From contig NC_084927.1 in assembly GCF_958298935.1 (NCBI RefSeq), forward strand, positions 14,970,001 to 15,034,000: a stretch of 64,000 nt of DNA, in the 5' to 3' direction. Source of the DNA: Phragmites australis (taxonomy: Eukaryota; Streptophyta; Magnoliopsida; Poales; Poaceae). The stretch's first letter is position 1; each line of letters opens with the position of its first letter. A model generated the notes under the pieces. It was given only the letters and a program-made list of their open reading frames with translations. It made no database searches and was not told the DNA's origin. A program made the position numbers and the translations under genes. Shown here in pieces: positions 59,005 to 64,000 of the stretch.

Positions 59005-59500
59005 CTATCTCGCGGTGACGGCGATCTTCATGCCCTTCTCGCAGTCGCCCGTGAATCCGGAGATGAAGAACCACACTCCACGGGCGAGCGTGATGCGGTC
59101 GTTGCCGGTGCTCCACACCGTGGCGTTGCCGGGAGCCTCGCACAAGGCGTACTGCAAGCTGCTCACCTGCATCACGTTGTGCTCGCCCGGCTTGTAGCTA
59201 AACACTGCAACCAGGCATGCGTAAAAGCTGAGTTAATTAGTTGAGTCACGATAGCATTGAGCATCGTCCGTCAGTAAGTAAAAAATTCAGGAAAGGAAAA
59301 GACTTACGGAGAACATCGCCTGCCATGAAGGGCTTGTAGTTGGGCCATCCTAGGACGCCAAAGCTCCAGCCGGCGTGGTCACCGACAGGCCACAGCCTCG
59401 ACTCCGCAGCCACCATGCCACCGCCACCGCCTTGTGTGAACACCATCACACATAGGAACACCGCCAGTATCTTCCTGCAAGTGCTGCTTCCCAGTGCCAT
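59005..59500 (-). CDS. Plantacyanin-like protein, copy D, copper ligands lost
   Basis: Start ATG 59500; exon 1 59500-59308 (GTAAGT donor), exon 2 59204-59005, giving 130 residues. The mature protein is almost identical to copy C, but the start (MALGSSTCRKILAVF) and the end of the signal region (FTQGGGGG) differ from A, B and C. As in C, His73 and Met123 remain while the copper Cys is Ser113 and the second His is Asp118; the disulfide pair is kept. One further change gives VWFFIS instead of VSFFIS. Reading frame and splice sites are intact. The upstream region lacks the TATA box of the other copies. A fold without a normal blue copper site is expected. Confidence 0.86.
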
Positions 59501-60340
59501 TTGTACGGGCCCGCAGGAGTATCTCAGTTGCTTTTGTAGGAGTGCAACCAAAAACGAGAAGATGAGCGGAGGTAGTCTGGCTTCTGGTGCCTAGGAGGTA
59601 GTTTGACTTACGTTCTAAAAAAACAGGTTGGAGGAAAGACGTCCCCCTCCCCCCCTTCCAACATGTTCTTAAGGAGTGGAGACTTGAACCAAATTGTGAG
59701 CAACCACAATCTCACGAATAAATTAATGATTTACTACTGAAAAGATTGACCTTTAATTATGATATCACTCATATCAATGAAATATAGGACTATCTGAGTC
59801 AATGACTGTGATCCAGAGTGACAACTTTCAGTATTTATTTATGGTTAATTATGGCAATTTTGATTGGCTGCTATATAGAAATCAGAAGGTTTGGTACCAT
59901 TAATTCTCCACCTCCCTCATTGGTCTCCAAGGTGCAGTATTTAATACATTTATTTTCTTCCAGAAAAGGATGGATTGAGCAGGAATACACTTATTATTTA
60001 ATATATGCCATTAACTCGGACAATCTTCTCAGTTTTGTGCTTCGTCCCATTTTCTCCATCTGTGTATCTTAGGGCATGTTTGATAGTAGAATCAATTCCT
60101 TTCTCCAAATTTGTCCACGTCATGTAACAACTCATAGTCTAACACATACAACAATCTATCTCTAACACAGTCTCCCATCAACTTTTTTTTACAATATCTT
60201 CCTAACGTGGGCCCACCACACCTTCCCCTTCCCCTTCCTACCATCTCTTTCCTCGCTCCACAATAGCAGAACTCCCTTCGTTCCCATTGACCATTGGCAA
60301 CCTCCTCCCACTGCTATAGAATAAAAATTCACTGTCAGAT
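59501..60340 (-). other. Upstream region of plantacyanin D
   Basis: Diverged from the other copies but with recognisable islands (GGTACCATTAATTCTCCACCTC at 59891; ATTTAATACATTTATTTTCTTCCA at 59938). Where A, B and C have GGAGTATATAGC, D has GGAGTGCAACC (about 59539), so no TATA box. No gene is seen at 60060-60340. Confidence 0.55.
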
Positions 60341-60349
60341 TCAAAACCT

Positions 60350-60945
60350 TTATTATTATTAATTTCAGAACCAACAGTAATAGTCTCGACTATCACTATC
60401 GTTTCAGTACCGATAGTGAAGGTGATTATCACTACTGGCTTAAGGCTTCTTTGGATATGTATATTTTGGCTTAAAAAAACGAAAAAGTTTGGACCAACCA
60501 GGCACCCAGCCCTCTCCCCTCGTGCCATCGCATGTCACAAGTCACGAAATACATACGCATGTAATTCGTGACACTCAAACTCAGGACCTCTCAGCTCACG
60601 CAATACATCCTTATCTCACTACATAAGTGCTAGTGATCACAATATTATATACTTTCATTTTGATACTTGCTTTATAAAATTTTGTTATAATTATTTGGAC
60701 ATTTAAATAATCTTAATTAAAAAGTTTTCAACTACAAAGTTTCAGATCTCGTCGAGAGCTACAATATTTATATAAAGTTTGTCCTCATCCGACTTCGTAT
60801 GAAAAAGTTATAAATTTTTTAAAGTAAGTTATCATAAATTATCACTACCGATTCCTAACACGAACCAGCAGTGATACCCATCACCATCGGCTCATAAGGA
60901 ACCGACAGTGATGAGCCGGTATATAAAACCTATTCTGTAGTAGTG
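60350..60945. mobile_element. Non-autonomous CACTA element 3, 3' part
   Basis: Ends CTATTCTGTAGTAGTG at 60945 and has the same subterminal words (ACCGACAGTGAT) and interior (CAACTACAAAGTTTCAGATCTCG) as the elements at 34500 and 36961. A clean CACTA start was not found on the left; 60430 (CACTACTGGC) is a weak candidate. Confidence 0.65.
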
Positions 60946-61489
60946 TCCCATCAATCTCCAACTAGGGATGTCAATCCTACATGTGGGTTCGGGTACCAGT
61001 GGGTATCGCGTCCGACGGGTGTGGGGGCATGCTTTTTCAACCACAGGCATAGAAGGTCAAGTACTAGAAAAAGAGCAGGTCAAACGTGGGTTTGTATCTT
61101 CGCCCGCGGGTGCCCACAGATGGACCCGAAATGCCTCCCTCCACTGAGATTCGCCTACATCTCCTCCAATTCTACCCATTCTGCCCCCATCTAACGCCGT
61201 TTCCCCGCAGTCTGCAAATGAGAACCTGATGTCACCATCAAGGCCTTATCTTCTCCTACAGTCATGCTGCCTCTCTCTCTTCGTCATTTTCTCACTCCCG
61301 CTCAGATCCACACAAAAGAATCACCGAGCGCCCCTCAGCTCAACCAGCTACTCCACGCAAAGCTTCCTCACCAGCAGTCTCATGAGCGCAGCTGTCATCC
61401 TTAACACTGGCAAGATCTCTGGGCTCAAGCCGAGGGATGAGCAGAAAATCAACTAGCATACTTAAACTGAACTTCAAAAAGATATAGAT

Positions 61490-63200
61490 CTCCATAATAA
61501 CAAAAGATGAAGAGGATTTCATCTGATTTCTAATTGTATTTTTATGTGATTTTTGGTGGAGTATATCGAAGATATAGATTTTCAAACTTTATTTAATAAT
61601 ATGTTAATGGCAAATTAGGTTGTCTCAGTTTTAACTTGTTTTGGGGCTTTAGAGCTCGAATCACTTCTGGGCATAGTGAAGATGTTGTAGATTTTTTAAT
61701 TATCTTTGTAAGCAGTACTCATACATACATCTTTTTAGCCTCAGTAATTTGAGAGATATGAAGCTCTAAAATCTGCTGTCAGCATGAAGGCTAATTTTCT
61801 GTCAATCTTTTTTGAAGTTCGGTTCAAGTATGCTAGTTGTTGAATTAAATTAGGGCATGAATAGAGAAGTTGTAGTTCTTTTTGTGTATATGGTGAAAAT
61901 ATATGTATTTACCCCATAGCTTCTGTAGAAATAGATACAAATTATTAAGTAACAGTGCTATAGTGAACTGATAGGCATCAGGACTGTTTTGGGGAATTGG
62001 GGCGTTTAAGTGTAGAAATGTATTATGTTCTGTACTTAATTGATAATGTGGTTTTAAATACGGTGTCACTGCTGTGAAACTTGTCAAGACACTAGTGAGC
62101 GTTTTCATCTATGAAACTTGTTAAGGCACGTCTCGAAATAAAATAGGAGATTACTTTCTTTGGCATTACATGATCATCTATATTGAGAAGGGACTAGCTA
62201 CAAAAGGTCTCCACCGAAGAGAATATCAATTTGTTTGATGAATTTGGTAGTCGTAGAGCTAAATTTAAACTGATAAAAAATATTACCAAACAATGATGCT
62301 ATATGATATCAATGCTATATTTAAGACTTATTTATATCTCTTGTGTTATTATTCTCTTCTTTAAGCCTCCCTAATGTCTAAATTATGGCTCCACCCCTAC
62401 CTCAAGCTTTCCCATGTGTTCCAATGGTGCGGACATCACAATGGAAAATGAAAAAAAAAGGCGTTCGAGCAAGATGATGGGCATGTGCTAGCTGAGAGGA
62501 GCTAGTGCAGCCCTCATGCCCGTGAGCTTGGCCGTGGTGCGCTCGGTCGCATGTGAATATGGAGAATACATGCGAAGCATATCCATGCCCAACCCATCAC
62601 TCAAAGTGTCTTACCTGAACCGTGCCCACGAAGGCTGGTGGGCGAATTTTTTACCCATACCCGTGCTTGCCGAATACCCGAAACCCACATGTTGCTCGTG
62701 GTAGGAGAACAATAGCAGTAGCACCACCGGCGGTGATCCTAACACAGTGATTCTAGAGGTGGACGGCATGCCACACACTGTGCGGCGCATGGAGGGCTTC
62801 CTGCCCTGCGAGCTGTGTGACGTGAAGGCGCCATGAGAGAGCGGCATGGGGTCTCATTTGTAGGGGAAGAAACACATGAACAAGGTGAACACCAGCTCTG
62901 TTGCCTTTGTTAATGTCTCTGCTGGAGGAAAGGGAGCAGCCAAAGCACAAGTGTTACAAGTTAAACAACAGCACAAAAATCTACTTAATTTCACTCAGCC
63001 TCGCAATTAAAATCCCACCATACATTCCGTCATAGAAACCCACTAAAAGTTCGATCAAACAAAGCAACCCAAAAGAATTCGCAACCACAAGGACATAGGA
63101 ACAGCATGGTAGCACTAGTGGGAAGGGATTGCGGCCCTGATCTGATCTTCTTGATGAGGATCTCACGGAGCAGTGGTGGGGAGACGACGACATAGGGGCT
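61490..63200. other. Interior of hAT-like element; no recognised gene
   Basis: AT-rich and gene-free to about 62400. From 62470 to 62840 a plus-strand segment with short frames includes a stretch reading VDGMPHTVRRMEGFLPCELCD (in part) that I cannot place. It could be part of a captured host gene. Confidence 0.35.
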
Positions 63201-63448
63201 ACCTCGGCGGCAGGCAGGGTTGCGTCCAGCACCATGGGCTCTTGTCCTGGCAGTGCCAGCCTGCTCATCCCCCGGCCTAAGGACCATCAAGGTGGCTTGA
63301 GCCCAGAGATCTTGTTGGAGCCTAGTGTTGAGGATGACGGCCGCGCGAGTGAGGCTGCCAGCAAGGAAGCTACGCGTGGAGTAGCTGGTCAAGCTGAGGG
63401 GCTCTTGGTGATTCTCCCGTGCGGATCTGAGTGAGAGTGAGAAAAATG

Positions 63449-63472
63449 GCGAAGAGAGAGAGAGAGAGAGAG
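63449..63472. repeat. GA dinucleotide microsatellite
   Basis: About twelve GA repeats in the right arm of the hAT-like element; the left arm has CTCTCTCTC at the matching place (61270). Confidence 0.85.
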
Positions 63473-63802
63473 ATAGCATGACTGTAGGAGAAGCTAAGGC
63501 CTTGATGGTGGCATCACGTTCTCGTCCACATACCGTGGGGAAACGGCACCAGATGGGTATTGAAGGGGCACAGTTGGAGGAGATGCATGCGAATCTAAGT
63601 GGAGGGAGGTATTTTGGGTCTGTCAGTGGGCACCCATGGGTTAAGGTACAAACCTATGCCTGACCTGCTCTTTTGTGGGTACTTGACATGCTATGCCTCT
63701 GGATGAAAAAGTATGCTCATACTTGTACTCGTTAGGTGCAGTACCTATAGGTACATGAACCTGTAAATAGGATTACCATCCTTAGTTAGAAATTGATGAG
63801 GA

Positions 63803-64000
63803 CACTACTACAAAATATCTTATATGTCAGCTCATCACTACTAGTTACTTACGATTCGTACATGAAAAAATAGACCATCATAGATTAATGGACAATGCTT
63901 CTTGAGTCCTAAGATGACATCCTTAACAGCAACTTCTTTTGCAGTAGCATTGTCTACCCAATGGACAATCACACACATATGTCGTCCTGGCACATGGAAA
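63803..64000. mobile_element. CACTA element 5' end (runs off window)
   Basis: Starts CACTACTACAAAATATCTTATATGTCAG, with CATCACTACTAG just inside, like the ends of the CACTA elements at 34500 and 36961. The rest lies beyond the window. Confidence 0.5.

Larger units (their letters stand above)
60963..63784. mobile_element. hAT-like element with long inverted repeats
   Basis: The element starts TAGGGATGTCAATCCTAC and ends with the complement of TAAGGATGGTAATCC. Similarity between the arms runs far inward: 60963-61480 pairs with about 63230-63784 (for example ACCATCAAGGCCTTATCTTCTCCTACAGTCATGCT against its complement at 63475-63510, in blocks). No transposase is present. The middle (61490-63200) is AT-rich with a GC-richer stretch at 62470-62960 that may be captured sequence. 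A target duplication was not found. Confidence 0.65.

Noticed and set aside
1..64000. tRNA, rRNA or organelle insertions
   Set aside because: No cloverleaf, rRNA or organelle-like block was noticed on reading; a tRNA scan would settle it.

Overview
The window looks like plant nuclear DNA, most likely from a grass (Poaceae). It has no operons or bacterial-type gene packing. It is dominated by plant transposable elements of all major types: CACTA, hAT, Mutator-like, LINE, Ty3/gypsy and Ty1/copia. Between them sit small GC-rich intron-containing genes. The host genes I can recognise are a diverged family of plantacyanins (basic blue copper proteins, phytocyanin family), all on the minus strand, and a fragment of an amidohydrolase_2-type gene.

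Layout. 1-660: probable LTR fragment. About 670-4172: 3' half of a decayed CACTA (En/Spm) element with transposase, a Ulp1-like protease and subterminal repeats. 4173-6830: no gene I can name. About 6840-12420: a decayed LINE. 13427-13714: a MITE. 14008-17818: a hAT element with a perfect 8-bp target duplication. About 18700-21950: a second CACTA-type remnant. About 21998-29098: a 7.1-kb Mutator-like element (MULE) whose minus strand carries a mudrA-type transposase with its catalytic core deleted, a plant mobile domain (PMD) gene and a GRF zinc-finger gene.

From 29397 the window is an expanded plantacyanin cluster. Copy A (29397-29893) is intact with all copper ligands. Copy B (33430-33524) is only a start and signal peptide, fused to an amidohydrolase fragment. 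Copies C (46285-46777) and D (59005-59500) have intact reading frames but have lost two of four copper ligands. The units have been pushed apart by retroelements: a minus-strand gypsy at 36476-46027 with a nested CACTA and a nested solo LTR; a second minus-strand gypsy at 47411-54881; and a copia fragment at 56298-58745. Non-autonomous CACTA elements (34500-35840, 36961-38346, one ending at 60945, one starting at 63803) and a hAT-like element with long inverted repeats (60963-63784) complete the region.

The observations most worth a second look are: the plantacyanin copies that kept their fold cysteines but lost copper-binding residues, in a mosaic with exchanged promoters; two gypsy elements that both lack integrase and both carry an opposite-strand gene with its own TATA box; and the MULE carrying PMD and GRF genes. 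Apart from plantacyanins A, C and D and the truncated GRF gene, nearly every coding region is broken. All family calls rest on reading motifs by eye; no database search was possible.
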